A DNA stretch of 64,000 nucleotides from Candidatus Phycosocius bacilliformis (GCF_003112735.1 NZ_BFBR01000006.1:1-64000), one strand, 5' to 3'. Shown: positions 1 through 9,012, counted from the first letter of the stretch. The notes: generated by a model not told the origin, from the letters alone. Numbers and translations: made by a program.

Positions 1-2
1 AA

Positions 3-227
3 ATTGATGAAAAAATGCAACCAATTTATCGAGTTGAACTCAATTTATGGAATCGATTGACTTCGTTGAGCGCTCAAGAAAGAGAGCGGATATTATCTTG
101 GTCTCAAATCTTGCAATCACTTATTGAAAACAAGAATCAACGTCATGCAGCACTAAAGCAACATTCGCCAGATTTCAAAGGTTTATTCGGTGGCCGTGAC
201 CGACCGAACTCATGGATGGGAAGATAA
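3..227 (+). CDS. C-terminal fragment of an unknown protein (left edge)
   Basis: The reading frame is open from the left edge and ends at a TAA at 225-227, so this is probably the tail of a longer gene beginning outside the window. An internal ATG at 15 could alternatively start a 70-residue protein, but no clear ribosome binding site precedes it. The visible residues are polar and helix-prone, rich in Gln, Asn and Arg, and end in a Gly-Arg-Asp-Arg-Pro-rich stretch. I do not recognise the family. The DNA is clearly more AT-rich than the rest of the window, which suggests acquired DNA at this border. A hairpin suited to termination lies 57 bases downstream. Confidence 0.4.
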   Translation: MDEKMQPIYRVELNLWNRLTSLSAQERERILSWSQILQSLIENKNQRHAALKQHSPDFKGLFGGRDRPNSWMGR

Positions 228-283
228 GGGCAAGCCACATCTATTCAAATTACACCCCCAAATTTGGCAGTCTTCCTCTCAAA

Positions 284-308
284 AAATACCACTCATACGG
301 TGGTATTT
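284..308. terminator. Perfect 9-bp hairpin, possible bidirectional terminator
   Basis: The arms AAATACCAC (284-292) and GTGGTATTT (300-308) pair perfectly around a 7-base loop. A-rich sequence precedes the hairpin and T-rich sequence follows about 10 bases later, so it could work on either strand. It lies downstream of the truncated gene at the left edge. The rest of 228-383 is AT-rich with no gene that I can support. Confidence 0.45.
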
Positions 309-383
309 CAAAAAGTTTTCATATTTATTTTTGCAAAAACAGATCACTAATTCGACAGCCAGAGAACTACACGACCCACCAGC

Positions 384-540
384 CTTGATTTCAGGGGTGT
401 GTTTGGAAATTTGCCTTTATCCGTGAAGTCGAAGGCAATTGAGACGCGGTTTGCTGCGTCAAGTCCAGACTTCCGTTGGCAATCTGCCGAACCGGCGTAG
501 CACGGCGGCGGACTTGACCCGTCAAAATCGCCCTCAAACA
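384..540. repeat. Nested palindromic element, divergent family B member (B4)
   Basis: GTCAAGTCC at 458-466 pairs with GGACTTGAC at 511-519 around an inner segment with its own short inverted repeats. The left side carries a TTTGCTGCGTC core like the one in the other family B elements of this window. It is more divergent than the copies at 1199 and 32255, so membership is tentative. ORFs crossing it on either strand are low-complexity products of the palindromes and are not called. Confidence 0.4.
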
Positions 541-710
541 ATCATCACAGGCCTGCGGTGTTTCAGAGCCCATATCAAGGGCCATCCCAAAAGAAGGGCA
601 TCCTGACGCTGTCATCCCGGACGGCGTCAGCCGATCCGGGACCTTGTGCCGCACATGCGTGATGAGGTCCCCGCTCTGCGCTGCGCTTCGGCGGGGATGA
701 CGCCCTAATG

Positions 711-836
711 TCCTCCCCCGTTTACGGGGGAGGTGGCAGCGAAGCTGACGGAGGGGGGCGTTAGCGTGGCTGAGCTTCCACAACACCCCCTCCACCCTGC
801 TACGCAGGGTCCCCCTCCCCCGCACGCGGGGGAGGA
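711..836. repeat. C-family GGGGGAGG palindromic repeat
   Basis: The element starts TCCTCCCCCGTTTACGGGGG and ends CCCCCGCACGCGGGGGAGGA, so each end is a CCCCCG/CGGGGG hairpin and the two ends are complementary. The interior is also partly palindromic, with GGTGGCAGCGAAGCTGACGG on the left. This type of CTCCCCCG element is a common intergenic repeat in alphaproteobacterial genomes. Only one copy is seen in the window. Confidence 0.65.
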
Positions 837-1198
837 GATCAACCCACCCACATCACGCAGGCATCCCGGACGGCGTCAGCCGATCCGGGACCTTGTGCCG
901 CACTGTCGCATGGAGGTCCCCGCTCTCCGCTGCGCTTCGGCGGGGATGACATCGTTTAGTTAGGTCAGCCAATAAAACGCGGTGTCATCCCGGACGGCGT
1001 CAGCCGATCCGGGATCTTGTGCCGCATATGCGTGGTGAGGTCCCCGCTCTTCGCTTCGCTGCGGCGGGGATGACATCGTTTAGTTAAGTCAGCCAATAAA
1101 ACGCGGTGTCATCCCGGACGGCACCAGCCGATCCGGGATCTTGTGCCGCACATGCGTGGTGAGGTCCCCGCTCTTCGCTTCGCTCCGGCGGGGATGAC

Positions 1199-1432
1199 AT
1201 CGTTTATCTAAGGTTTTTGTCTGGAAGCGCTGGTGATCCCTATGGTCCACCAAACCGCAAACTCAATTGTTCTTGCGACATCTGGGTGGTCAAGTGCGCA
1301 GCTTTGCTGCGTCGCGACGCGATCGGTTTTCAGAGAAAACCGACACTTGACGACCCAGATGTCGCGCTCAAACTCGATGAGCCGGTTTGGTGAAACAGGG
1401 ATTTCACCAAAGCGGTTCCAAGTGGAAATGAA
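1199..1432 (+). repeat. Family B nested-hairpin element, copy B1
   Basis: A unit of about 235 bp made of three palindromic modules. Module one is the GGTG...CACC hairpin near 1230-1255. Module two has long arms (1275-1296 and 1344-1365, GCGACATCTGGG... pairing with ...CCCAGATGTCGC) around a 47-bp core at 1297-1343. Module three is a TTTGGTGAAA...TTTCACCAAA hairpin at 1385-1411. The core itself holds two small hairpins, CGCAGC-TTT-GCTGCG and CGGTTTTC...GAAAACCG. The reverse complement of the unit recurs at 32255-32489, except that the core is flipped. A-family repeats abut both sides. No ORF within it looks genuine. Confidence 0.8.
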
Positions 1433-1738
1433 CATCCACACCACGCTGTCATCCCGGACGGCGTCAGCCGATCCGGGACCTTGTGCCGCACTGTCGCATG
1501 GAGGTCCCCGCTCTCCGCTTCGCTCCGGCGGGGATGACACGTGGTTAGAAACATCAACTTATACAACAACTTGTCATCCCGGACGGCGGTAGCCGATCCG
1601 GGATCTCATGACGCTAATACACAAGCTCTCCGCTTCGCTCCGGCGGGGGTGACATCGTTTTTGGAAGGAGTCTTATCTGGAAGCCCTTTTGACCTCAAAC
1701 CGACTTGCCTCGATGGCCGAGGGCCGATGTCTCGCACC

Positions 1739-2905
1739 CTAGCCCTTCATCCCCCACAGCCCCGCGAGGTTGTTTTTCTGCATATCGCTGGACCCGCCCA
1801 CGATGCGCATGCCCAGAAGATCGCGGACGTGGCGTTCCATGTCGAAGGCGTCTGACAAGGCATAGGCCCCAAGTACGCGCTGACAGATCAGGGCGATTTC
1901 TGCCGCGGTATCGGCGACAAACAGCTTAGCCATGCTCGATTCAATCCCGCAGGGCAGGTTTTGGGTGGCAAGCCAAGCGGCGTGATAGAGCATATGTCGA
2001 CAGGCTTCGAGCTTGGTGCGGGCTTCCACCAGAGCGTGGCGAATGGCCTGATGGCCCGAGATGACTTTGCCGAATTGCACCCGCTCTTGTGCATAGGCCC
2101 AGGCCTCTTCAACAGCGGCTTGTGCGATACCAAAGGTGACCGCGGTGATTTCAAGCTTTTCCACATCCAGCGCCCGACCCGCCAGCATGCCCCAGCCCTT
2201 GCCCCATTTTTCAGGCCCCCCGACGATGTGCGAGACAGGAATGCGCGCATTGTCGAAATAAACATCGCTCGACAACGTATAGCGCAGATTGACATGCTCA
2301 ATCGGCTGTAAGGTCACACCCGGCGTATCTTTGGGGATCAGAACAAAGGCGAGGTTCTTGCGCTTCTCATCGCTTTCGGTGCGGATCAGGCAATAGATAT
2401 AATCGGCAAAATCGGCCCCGGTGCACCAACGCTTGGCCCCATTGATGACCACATGATCGCCCTCAATCACCCCGCGCGTGGTAACACTGGACAAATCCCC
2501 CCCCACATCGGGTTCCGACAGGCCATAACAGAACATCAATTCGCCCTTGGCCAAGGCCGGCAGATAGGCCGCCTTTTGGGCCTCATTGCCATTTTCAGAA
2601 ATGTTCATCCCACCATAGAAGGCGCAATGGATGAAGGGCCCAGCCAGAAAGGCCCCTGCCCGGCACAATTCTTCAATCACGGCCACGGCGGCGTAAATGT
2701 CTTGGCCCACCCCGCCATAGGCCTCGTCCACCGTCAGGCCGCAAATGCCCATGTCTGCCAGTTCAGCGAATAGATCGCGCGGCCAGGTGTGAGTACGGTC
2801 CCACAGCTGACGCTTTTCGCGCGGGGCTTTGGTGTCCACAAAGCGGCGCAATTGCTGGCGCAGCGCCACCACATGATCAGGCTCTGCGGCAAAACTCGTC
2901 CCCAT
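1739..2905 (-). CDS. Acyl-CoA dehydrogenase family protein
   Basis: Predicted FAD-dependent alpha,beta-dehydrogenation of an acyl-CoA thioester in the cytoplasm. The 388 residues match the usual family length. The FAD/substrate-binding segment FCYGLSEPDVGGDLSS is at about 125-140, followed by the beta domain and the C-terminal helical domain. Near the C-terminus, RIVGGSSDMQ occupies the place where many family members carry the catalytic Glu in an I-Y-E-G-T type motif. That Glu is not evident, as in some heteromeric or atypical members. It is the last gene of an operon: it starts 2 bases after the crotonase stop, with GGGGAG upstream of its ATG. The substrate cannot be read from sequence. Confidence 0.9.
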   Translation of the reverse strand: MGTSFAAEPDHVVALRQQLRRFVDTKAPREKRQLWDRTHTWPRDLFAELADMGICGLTVDEAYGGVGQDIYAAVAVIEELCRAGAFLAGPFIHCAFYGGMNISENGNEAQKAAYLPALAKGELMFCYGLSEPDVGGDLSSVTTRGVIEGDHVVINGAKRWCTGADFADYIYCLIRTESDEKRKNLAFVLIPKDTPGVTLQPIEHVNLRYTLSSDVYFDNARIPVSHIVGGPEKWGKGWGMLAGRALDVEKLEITAVTFGIAQAAVEEAWAYAQERVQFGKVISGHQAIRHALVEARTKLEACRHMLYHAAWLATQNLPCGIESSMAKLFVADTAAEIALICQRVLGAYALSDAFDMERHVRDLLGMRIVGGSSDMQKNNLAGLWGMKG

Positions 2906-2907
2906 GA

Positions 2908-3714
2908 TTACTCCCCGCTCAATGTCATCGGCCGCTTTTCCTTGACGGCGGCAACAGCTTCGGCCCGGTCGGCCATCATATTGGACAAGGTTTCATACGC
3001 CACGGCCGCATCCATGGTCAGATTGGCGGCTTGGCGCAATTGCTGGTTCATCACGACTTTGGTCCAACGGACTGCCCAGCGCGGATTGCCGAGGATTTTT
3101 TGGGCAAGTTCTGCCACTTTGCCATCAAGCTCTGCGGTGGGAACGGCATAATTGACAAGGCCGATGCGGGCGGCTTCGGCCCCTGAGATGAGGTCACCTG
3201 TCAGCAGCATTTCCTTGGCGCGCGCCATGCCGATCAAAGCGGGCCAAATCACAGCCCCGCCATCGCCAGCCACAAGACCAACTTTCACATGCGGATCGCC
3301 AATCTTGGCGGTGTCCTCGGCAATGATCACATCGCACATCAACGCAATTGTTGCCCCCAGACCTGCCGCGGCACCATTAAGGCGGCAGATGATGGGCTTT
3401 TCAAGTTCAAGGAGTGACAGCACGATCCGCTTGGCATCGGGTGCAATGGCACGAAAGCTGGCGGGATTGCTGATTTGCTCGTCAAACCAATCCAAATCGC
3501 CACCGGCACAGAAGACGCGGCCCTTGCCGGTCAGCACGATCAGGTCGCTATCAGGGTCCCGCTGGCAGTCTGTGAAAACGCGGGCCAATTCCTCATGCAT
3601 GGCCTCATCCACGCCATTGACGGGATTGTTGCCGCTGATGGTAACGACCAGAACACGTGGGCCATAGCCTTGATCATAGGCAAATTGGATGCGGGAATAG
3701 TGCTGAAACGCCAT
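2908..3714 (-). CDS. Enoyl-CoA hydratase/isomerase family (crotonase) protein
   Basis: A 268-residue crotonase-fold protein. I chose the ATG at 3714 because GGGAGG lies just upstream and the family N-terminus aligns there; the frame remains open further upstream. The oxyanion-hole regions are FCAGGDL (about 68-74) and NGAAAGLGA (about 113-121). The two Glu residues used by classical hydratases are not seen: the first site reads GLGAT and the second reads DPHVKVG. The protein may therefore be an isomerase, hydrolase or lyase variant, with Asp of AGDGG (about 149-153) as a candidate acid/base. It is the middle gene of a three-gene operon with an oxidoreductase upstream and an acyl-CoA dehydrogenase downstream. 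Confidence 0.88.
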   Translation of the reverse strand: MAFQHYSRIQFAYDQGYGPRVLVVTISGNNPVNGVDEAMHEELARVFTDCQRDPDSDLIVLTGKGRVFCAGGDLDWFDEQISNPASFRAIAPDAKRIVLSLLELEKPIICRLNGAAAGLGATIALMCDVIIAEDTAKIGDPHVKVGLVAGDGGAVIWPALIGMARAKEMLLTGDLISGAEAARIGLVNYAVPTAELDGKVAELAQKILGNPRWAVRWTKVVMNQQLRQAANLTMDAAVAYETLSNMMADRAEAVAAVKEKRPMTLSGE

Positions 3715-3728
3715 TGCGCCCTCCCGGC

Positions 3729-4739
3729 CTAGATGCGTGCAAGTCGGCGGCCAAAAGTGGCACCGGGTTGGAACAGGGCACAAAAGGCCGCAGGCAGGCT
3801 GTCGATGCCCTCAGAGATGACTTCCTTCAGCTTCAATTGGCCGCTGTTGATCATGGCGGCGGCTTCGGCCTGCGCCTCGGGGAAAGCACGCAAATCGTCA
3901 AACACAACAAGGCCTTCCATCTTCAAGCGATGGGTGATGAAGCGGTCGGTATTGCGAATACCATGCCGGTCTGCCGGGGCGACATTATAGTCTGCCACTT
4001 GGCCTGAGACCACGATCCGGCCAAAGGGCCGCATGAGGGGCAGAATGGTGTCAATCATCTTGTTGCCGACATTATCGAACAAGATGTCGGCCCCTTCGGG
4101 CATGGCTGCCGCCAAGTCTGCCGCAAAGGTGGGTGAGCGATAATCAATCACCGCATCAAAGCCTGCTTCCTGCAAAAGCCAGTCAGATTTGGCCCCGGCA
4201 CTGGCAACACCCACAACCCGCGACGCCCCCCAGGCTTTAGCCAATTGACCGGCTGTGGCCCCCACAGGCCCCGCCGCCGAGGTGACGATCACCCGGTCTC
4301 CCGGCTTGATCTGACCAACCCGCTTCAGGCCGAACCAAGCCGTCATGCCCGGCACACCCAACACCCCAATCCACGCCGACAGTGGCACACCAAGGTCTGG
4401 CAGTTTGGCGCAATAACCCCGGCCATTGGAAATCGTCTGGTCCGCCCAGCCAGAGCCTAAAGTCACCAATTGGCCAATCTCGAAGGCGGGGTTGAGGCTT
4501 TCAACCACATGGCCGACAGCAAAGCCGTCAATCACATCGCCAATCTGCAAGGCCCCTGCGTAGGAAGCCGTCCCCGAGAGGCGCGAGCGTGTACCCGGAT
4601 CAGCCGAGACAAAAGCATTGGCGACGCGGAATTGCCCCTCTTTCAAAGCAGGCGGGTCAAGCGCTTCAAGTTTGAAGTCCTCCAAGCTGGGGGTTCCGGT
4701 GATGTGGCGGGCCAGGGTGATGCGGTGAATCTGTGTCAT
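3729..4739 (-). CDS. NADP-dependent medium-chain reductase (zinc-independent, CurA/PTGR-like)
   Basis: A 336-residue member of the medium-chain dehydrogenase/reductase superfamily of the zinc-independent type that reduces C=C bonds of enones using NADPH. The N-terminus resembles CurA and prostaglandin reductase (ITLARHITGTPSLEDF). The Rossmann motif VTSAAGPVGATAGQLAK is near residue 160. No zinc-binding Cys cluster is seen. The ATG at 4739 was preferred over the upstream extension because the extension has no homologous character. It is the first gene of the leftward operon with the crotonase and acyl-CoA dehydrogenase. It is divergent from the ThDP enzyme gene, so the 131-bp gap should hold both promoters. 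Confidence 0.88.
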   Translation of the reverse strand: MTQIHRITLARHITGTPSLEDFKLEALDPPALKEGQFRVANAFVSADPGTRSRLSGTASYAGALQIGDVIDGFAVGHVVESLNPAFEIGQLVTLGSGWADQTISNGRGYCAKLPDLGVPLSAWIGVLGVPGMTAWFGLKRVGQIKPGDRVIVTSAAGPVGATAGQLAKAWGASRVVGVASAGAKSDWLLQEAGFDAVIDYRSPTFAADLAAAMPEGADILFDNVGNKMIDTILPLMRPFGRIVVSGQVADYNVAPADRHGIRNTDRFITHRLKMEGLVVFDDLRAFPEAQAEAAAMINSGQLKLKEVISEGIDSLPAAFCALFQPGATFGRRLARI

Positions 4740-4870
4740 GATCCTAGCTTGGCCCGCATTCAGGCCCCTGTCAGCAAACATCTGCATCTGATGTGTCAGC
4801 CCGCCGTGACAGCCCACGCCACCTCAGGCAAGGATGGGACACGACATGTGTGATGAAACAGAGGCAAGTC

Positions 4871-6433
4871 ATGGGCGAAGAAGCACAACAGCGGACTGGG
4901 GCTGATCAATTAGTCGCAACCCTTGCCGAACATGGGGTGAGCGCCTGTTTTGCTAATCCTGGCACCAGCGAGATGCATTTGGTGCAGGCCCTGGATCGAG
5001 AGCCGCGCATTCGCTCGGTCTTGTGCTTGTTTGAAGGTGTGGCAACCGGGGCCGCCGATGGCTTTGCCCGCATGGCGGGAAAGCCTGCCATGACGCTTCT
5101 TCACCTCGGGCCGGGTTATGCCAATGGTGCGGCCAATATCCATAATGCGCGGCGCGCCTATGCGCCCATGGTCAATGTGGTTGGCGATCATGCCACCTAT
5201 CACCGCACTTTGGATGCGCCCTTGGCGTCTGATATTGAAACCCTCGTCAAGCCCAACTCGCGTTGGGTCGGGGTGGTGGAACAGGCCAGCGAGGCCGGCG
5301 AAAAGGCCGCAAAAGCCTTTATCGAGACCATGGGCCCACCGGCAGGGCCGGTAAGTCTGATTCTGCCAGCCGACAGTGCCTGGAACCCTGCAGGCCCAGA
5401 CGCGCCCCGTGTTACGTTACCAGGTCTATCCCTTGTTGACCCCACCCAAATCGAGGCGGTGGCCGATGCGATTGCTCTGGCCCAGAAGCCGGTAATCCTG
5501 GTCAATGGCCCTGCCCTGTACGACGAGGCGGCGCTGACAACCATGTCGCGCTTAAAGGCTGCTGGCGTCCGGGTGTTATGCGACACATTTGTTGGTCGTC
5601 TGGCGCGCGGTGCAGGCCGCTTTGGACCCGACCGCATGGCCTATTTTGCCGAAATGGCGATGGAGGATTTGGCCGGCGTTGATCTGATGATTCTGGCAGG
5701 CACGGGCGTGCCGTGCGCTTTCTTTGCCTATCCCGGCAAACCGAGCATTTTGGTGCCAGAAGGCTGCACCACCATCGAGCTTTCAGCCCGCAGTGAAGAT
5801 ACGGCTGAAGCTTTGGCCGCCCTTGCTGATGCTTTGGATGCGCCCGACGCCCCACCGGCCCCAACCCGTACCCAACACCCGATGCCAACCGGCAAGATCA
5901 CGCCTTACACATGCGCCACGTCCCTAGCACGCCATATGCCCGATCAAGCCATTATTTCCGATGATGCGGTGACCGCAGGCCTGCCCCATTTCATGGCCAC
6001 CCAAACTGCCGCCCCTCATGATTGGTTGTTCCTGACCGGTGGGGCGATTGGCCAAGGCCTGCCTTTGGCGGTTGGGGCCGCCGTGGCCGCGCCCGACCGC
6101 AAAGTCATTGCACTAACCGGCGATGGCGCGGGCATGTATACGCTGCAAGCTTTGTGGACGATGGCGCGCGAACGCCTGCCTATCGTAACCGTGGTGTTTG
6201 CCAACCGCTCCTATCGCATTTTGAATATTGAGATGGGCCGCACCGGTGCGGGCCAGCCAGGACCCGCCGCCAGTTCCATGCTGTCGCTTGATAAACCTGC
6301 CCTCGACTGGGTAAAATTGGCCGAAGGTCAAGGGGTTGAGGCGGTATCTTGCGACACCGCCGAAGCCTTCGACACTGCCCTCGCCCGCGCGATTGCCGCC
6401 GATGTGCCAGTCCTGATCGAAGCGGTGATGTGA
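4871..6433 (+). CDS. Thiamine-diphosphate enzyme, acetolactate synthase large subunit-like
   Basis: A 520-residue ThDP-dependent enzyme with the three-domain layout of acetolactate synthase and benzoylformate decarboxylase. The catalytic Glu that activates ThDP is Glu55 in FEGVATGAADG. The C-terminal ThDP/Mg site shows GDGAGMYTLQALW, then the Asn of FANRSYRI. The ATG at 4871 was chosen because AGAGG lies 6 bases before it; frames further upstream are open but poorly supported. No regulatory small subunit lies nearby, so a catabolic decarboxylase or lyase role is as likely as branched-chain amino acid synthesis. It is a single gene, divergent from the reductase operon, followed by a palindromic element. 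Confidence 0.88.
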   Translation: MGEEAQQRTGADQLVATLAEHGVSACFANPGTSEMHLVQALDREPRIRSVLCLFEGVATGAADGFARMAGKPAMTLLHLGPGYANGAANIHNARRAYAPMVNVVGDHATYHRTLDAPLASDIETLVKPNSRWVGVVEQASEAGEKAAKAFIETMGPPAGPVSLILPADSAWNPAGPDAPRVTLPGLSLVDPTQIEAVADAIALAQKPVILVNGPALYDEAALTTMSRLKAAGVRVLCDTFVGRLARGAGRFGPDRMAYFAEMAMEDLAGVDLMILAGTGVPCAFFAYPGKPSILVPEGCTTIELSARSEDTAEALAALADALDAPDAPPAPTRTQHPMPTGKITPYTCATSLARHMPDQAIISDDAVTAGLPHFMATQTAAPHDWLFLTGGAIGQGLPLAVGAAVAAPDRKVIALTGDGAGMYTLQALWTMARERLPIVTVVFANRSYRILNIEMGRTGAGQPGPAASSMLSLDKPALDWVKLAEGQGVEAVSCDTAEAFDTALARAIAADVPVLIEAVM

Positions 6434-6457
6434 GGCATTCTCATTTTATGACTTTGA

Positions 6458-6600
6458 CATGGTTTTGGTGACCCTTTTGGCCACCAAAACCATGTCGCTT
6501 ATTGTCTTAGGGAGATTTAGCGCGTCAAGGTCAGATTTCCTTTGGAAATCTGTCGCAGAGCGACGCAGCAAAGCTGCGACCTTGACCCGAAAAATCTCCC
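6458..6600. repeat. Family B nested-hairpin element, copy B3
   Basis: Two modules are seen. A hairpin at 6458-6494 has arms CATGGTTTTGGTG and CACCAAAACCATG. A long palindrome at 6510-6600 has outer arms GGGAGATTT / AAATCTCCC and inner arms GTCAAGGTC / GACCTTGAC. It encloses the hairpins AGATTTCC-TTT-GGAAATCT and CGCAGC-AAA-GCTGCG. The GCGACGCAGCAAAGCTGCG core also occurs inside B1 and B2. Further right, GCCTTTGCC...GGCAAAGGC (about 6619-6650) forms another hairpin. The whole 6434-6789 gap therefore holds palindromes and no supported gene. It may also terminate the upstream ThDP gene. Confidence 0.65.
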
Positions 6601-6789
6601 AAGCAAACTATTAACAGGCCTTTGCCTAGGCAGAGCCTGCGGCAAAGGCGATCTAAGTAAAAATGATTCAGAAACAGCAATACTTACTCGGTGCTTCGCT
6701 TTCGGAATGCACCCTACGCCACCACCGTCCAAAGCTCGGTCATTTTGGGGCCCCGCAACTTTGATCCAAAAGCGATCATAGCGCGGTCC

Positions 6790-8322
6790 TTACAACGGTA
6801 TATTGTCGTGTTTCTTCCATGGGTTCTCAAGCTTCTTGTGCTTGAGGGCGCGCAGAGCCTTGGCGACTCGGCGACGGGTTGAGTGGGGCATGATGACATC
6901 ATCAATATAGCCGCGCTGGGCTGCCACAAACGGATTGGCGAAGCGGTCTTGATATTCAGCCGTGCGGGCCGCAATCGCATCCGGATCGCCCATATCGGCT
7001 CGGAAGATGATTTCCACCGCCCCTTTGGCCCCCATCACGGCGATTTCTGCCGTGGGCCATGCATAATTGACGTCGCCGCGCAAATGCTTGGAACTCATCA
7101 CATCATAAGCCCCACCGTAGGCTTTGCGGGTGATGACGGTCACTTTCGGCACGGTGGCTTCAGCAAACGCAAACAACAGCTTTGCGCCATGTTTGATCAA
7201 GCCGCCATATTCTTGCTTGGTGCCCGGCATAAAGCCAGGCACATCAACAAAGGTCACAATGGGGATATTGAAGCAATCACAGAAGCGGACAAAGCGGGCG
7301 GCCTTGCGGCTGGCATCAATATCCAAAACGCCCGCCAGACTCATGGGCTGGTTGGCAACCACGCCAACGGTTGCCCCCTCGATCCGAGCAAAAGCGGTAA
7401 TGATATTCTTGCCGAAGTCCTTGGCGATCTCGAAATAATCGCCTTCATCGACGACCTTCTCGATCAATTCCTTCATGTCATAGGGCTTGTTGGGATTGGC
7501 CGGTACAAGGCTATCGAGACTCATGTCAACCCGTTCCGGGTCATCATGGGTCGGCCGGGTGGGCGGCTTTTCGCGGTTTGAGAGTGGCAAGAAATCAACC
7601 AAGCGGCGCATTTGGAACAAAGTGTCGAAATCATTGTCAAAGCTGCCGTCGATCACGCCAGACTTTGCACCATGCACACTTGCCCCACCCAATTCTTCAG
7701 CCGTAACGACTTCATTGGTGACGGTTTTGACCACGTCAGGCCCCGTCACAAACATATAGCTTGTGTCCTTCACCATGAAAATGAAATCGGTCAAAGCTGG
7801 CGAATAGACGTCACCACCCGCGCAAGGCCCCATGATGACGCTGATTTGCGGGATCACACCGGAAGACATGACGTTTTCCATGAAGATGTCAGCATAACCC
7901 GCCAAAGAATCAACGCCTTCTTGAATACGTGCCCCACCCGCATCAAACAGCCCGATAACGGGCGCGCCATTGCGGGCCGCCATTTGCTGAACCTTGACGA
8001 TCTTAGCCGCATGGGTCAGCGATAAGGACCCGCCAAACACGGTGAAGTCTTTTGAAAACAGATAGACAAGGCGGCCATTGATCGTGCCTTGGCCGGTGAT
8101 CACGCCATCGCCGGGAAACTTCTGGGCATCCATCCCAAACTCAGTACAGCGATGCTCGACGAACATATCAAATTCTTCAAAGCTACCCTCGTCGAGCAAG
8201 ATCTCAATGCGCTCGCGCGCGGTCAGCTTGCCCTTGGCATGCTGGGCATCAACGCGACGCTGACCACCACCGGCACGCGCTTTGGCGCGCTTGTCCTCAA
8301 GGGCTTGAAGAATGTCTTGCAT
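6790..8322 (-). CDS. pccB: Propionyl-CoA carboxylase beta subunit (acyl-CoA carboxyltransferase)
   Basis: The carboxyltransferase subunit moves CO2 from carboxybiotin to propionyl-CoA (or a related acyl-CoA) to give methylmalonyl-CoA. The 510-residue length and the whole sequence match PccB. The N-terminus has the [18 protein letters not shown] signature, [13 protein letters not shown] lies at about 89-101 and [15 protein letters not shown] at about 124-138. The C-terminal carboxyltransferase domain shows [15 protein letters not shown] and [12 protein letters not shown]. The biotin carboxylase/BCCP partner (PccA) is not in the window. Propionyl-CoA handling fits a neighbourhood rich in acyl-CoA enzymes. 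Confidence 0.93.
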   Translation of the reverse strand: MQDILQALEDKRAKARAGGGQRRVDAQHAKGKLTARERIEILLDEGSFEEFDMFVEHRCTEFGMDAQKFPGDGVITGQGTINGRLVYLFSKDFTVFGGSLSLTHAAKIVKVQQMAARNGAPVIGLFDAGGARIQEGVDSLAGYADIFMENVMSSGVIPQISVIMGPCAGGDVYSPALTDFIFMVKDTSYMFVTGPDVVKTVTNEVVTAEELGGASVHGAKSGVIDGSFDNDFDTLFQMRRLVDFLPLSNREKPPTRPTHDDPERVDMSLDSLVPANPNKPYDMKELIEKVVDEGDYFEIAKDFGKNIITAFARIEGATVGVVANQPMSLAGVLDIDASRKAARFVRFCDCFNIPIVTFVDVPGFMPGTKQEYGGLIKHGAKLLFAFAEATVPKVTVITRKAYGGAYDVMSSKHLRGDVNYAWPTAEIAVMGAKGAVEIIFRADMGDPDAIAARTAEYQDRFANPFVAAQRGYIDDVIMPHSTRRRVAKALRALKHKKLENPWKKHDNIPL

Positions 8323-8421
8323 GGGCCTGTTCCCCGATCCTGTGACGTCAGCAGGTCCGTCGCCCGCCGCGCAATCGGGTTAGCGGCACATAGCCGCGCT
8401 TGCAAGCCGTCCTGGCGGCGA

Positions 8422-9012
8422 TCACGCCAGGGCGGGCAAATCCAAAATGCTCTCACACCGCTTAATCCACCTCTGGATCGCGGGATAACGCATAAGCTCA
8501 AATCCGCCTTGATCGGCAAACCGGGTGTAAGGCAATAGGGCAATGTCGGCGAGCGTAAGGTCTGCCCCAACAAAGAAGGCATGCTGGCTCAAATGCTCCT
8601 GCATTCGGGTCAGGACTTTTGCCCCACGTGGCAGGAGTGAAGGATCAATTTCGGCCTCCGACAGGCCCAAGAGATGAACTTTGGCACGGCGCACCGCGAT
8701 GACGGGTTCATGGCTATATTGCTCCCAAAACAGCCATTCGAACATTTTTGCCCGCAAAAAGCGGTCCTGTGGGATGAGCCGACTGCCTTCTGCCAGATAG
8801 AGGATTATGGCATTGGACTGGGCTAGGGTGTTGCCGTCAGCCAGACGAACCACAGGCACCTCACCAAAGGGATTGAGGGCACGAAAGCCAGGTTCTGCAG
8901 TTTGCCCGGTCAAAGCCAAAACCTCGTGCCAGACATAGGGCAAGCCCAATAGGTCGGACGTCCAGCGCACCTTCAAACAATTGCCAGAGCGATCATCACC
9001 ATAAATCTCCAT
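8422..9012 (-). CDS. Glutathione S-transferase family protein
   Basis: A 196-residue cytosolic GST. The N-terminal thioredoxin-like domain (about 1-75) contains NPFGEVPVVRL and the Glu/Gln-Ser turn as AQSNAIILYLAEG. The C-terminal all-helical domain includes GADLTLADIALLPYTR, the usual N-capping motif. The start at 9012 gives the normal compact N-terminus (MEIYGDDRSGNCLKV); an in-frame upstream extension is not typical. It is transcribed leftward, upstream of pccB. The substrate is unknown. Non-catalytic or dehalogenase-like roles remain possible. Confidence 0.85.
   Translation of the reverse strand: MEIYGDDRSGNCLKVRWTSDLLGLPYVWHEVLALTGQTAEPGFRALNPFGEVPVVRLADGNTLAQSNAIILYLAEGSRLIPQDRFLRAKMFEWLFWEQYSHEPVIAVRRAKVHLLGLSEAEIDPSLLPRGAKVLTRMQEHLSQHAFFVGADLTLADIALLPYTRFADQGGFELMRYPAIQRWIKRCESILDLPALA

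Larger units (their letters stand above)
611..1653 (+). repeat. Left array of six A-family palindromic repeats
   Basis: Copies lie at 611-701, 861-950, 984-1074, 1108-1198, 1448-1538 and 1573-1653 (the last shorter and degenerate). Each full unit is about 91 bp. It begins GTCATCCCGGACGGC and ends GGCGGGGATGAC. The outer ends GTCATCCC and GGGATGAC are complementary and enclose two hairpins, one with TCCCGGA/TCCGGGA arms and one with TCCCCGC/GCGGGGA arms. The RNA or single-stranded DNA could therefore form a three-way junction. Copies 3 and 4 share nearly identical upstream spacers (951-983 and 1075-1107), so they arose by a tandem duplication of about 124 bp. All copies here have the same orientation. 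No transposase gene lies nearby. Confidence 0.85.

Noticed and set aside
391-963. ORFs of 76-144 codons on both strands in the left repeat region
   Set aside because: They consist of translated palindromic repeats rich in Arg, Pro and Ser, similar on both strands, with no family features.
6883-7581. 232-codon ORF antisense to pccB
   Set aside because: It lies wholly within a confident pccB gene and is rich in His and Gly, as is common for shadow frames in GC-rich DNA.
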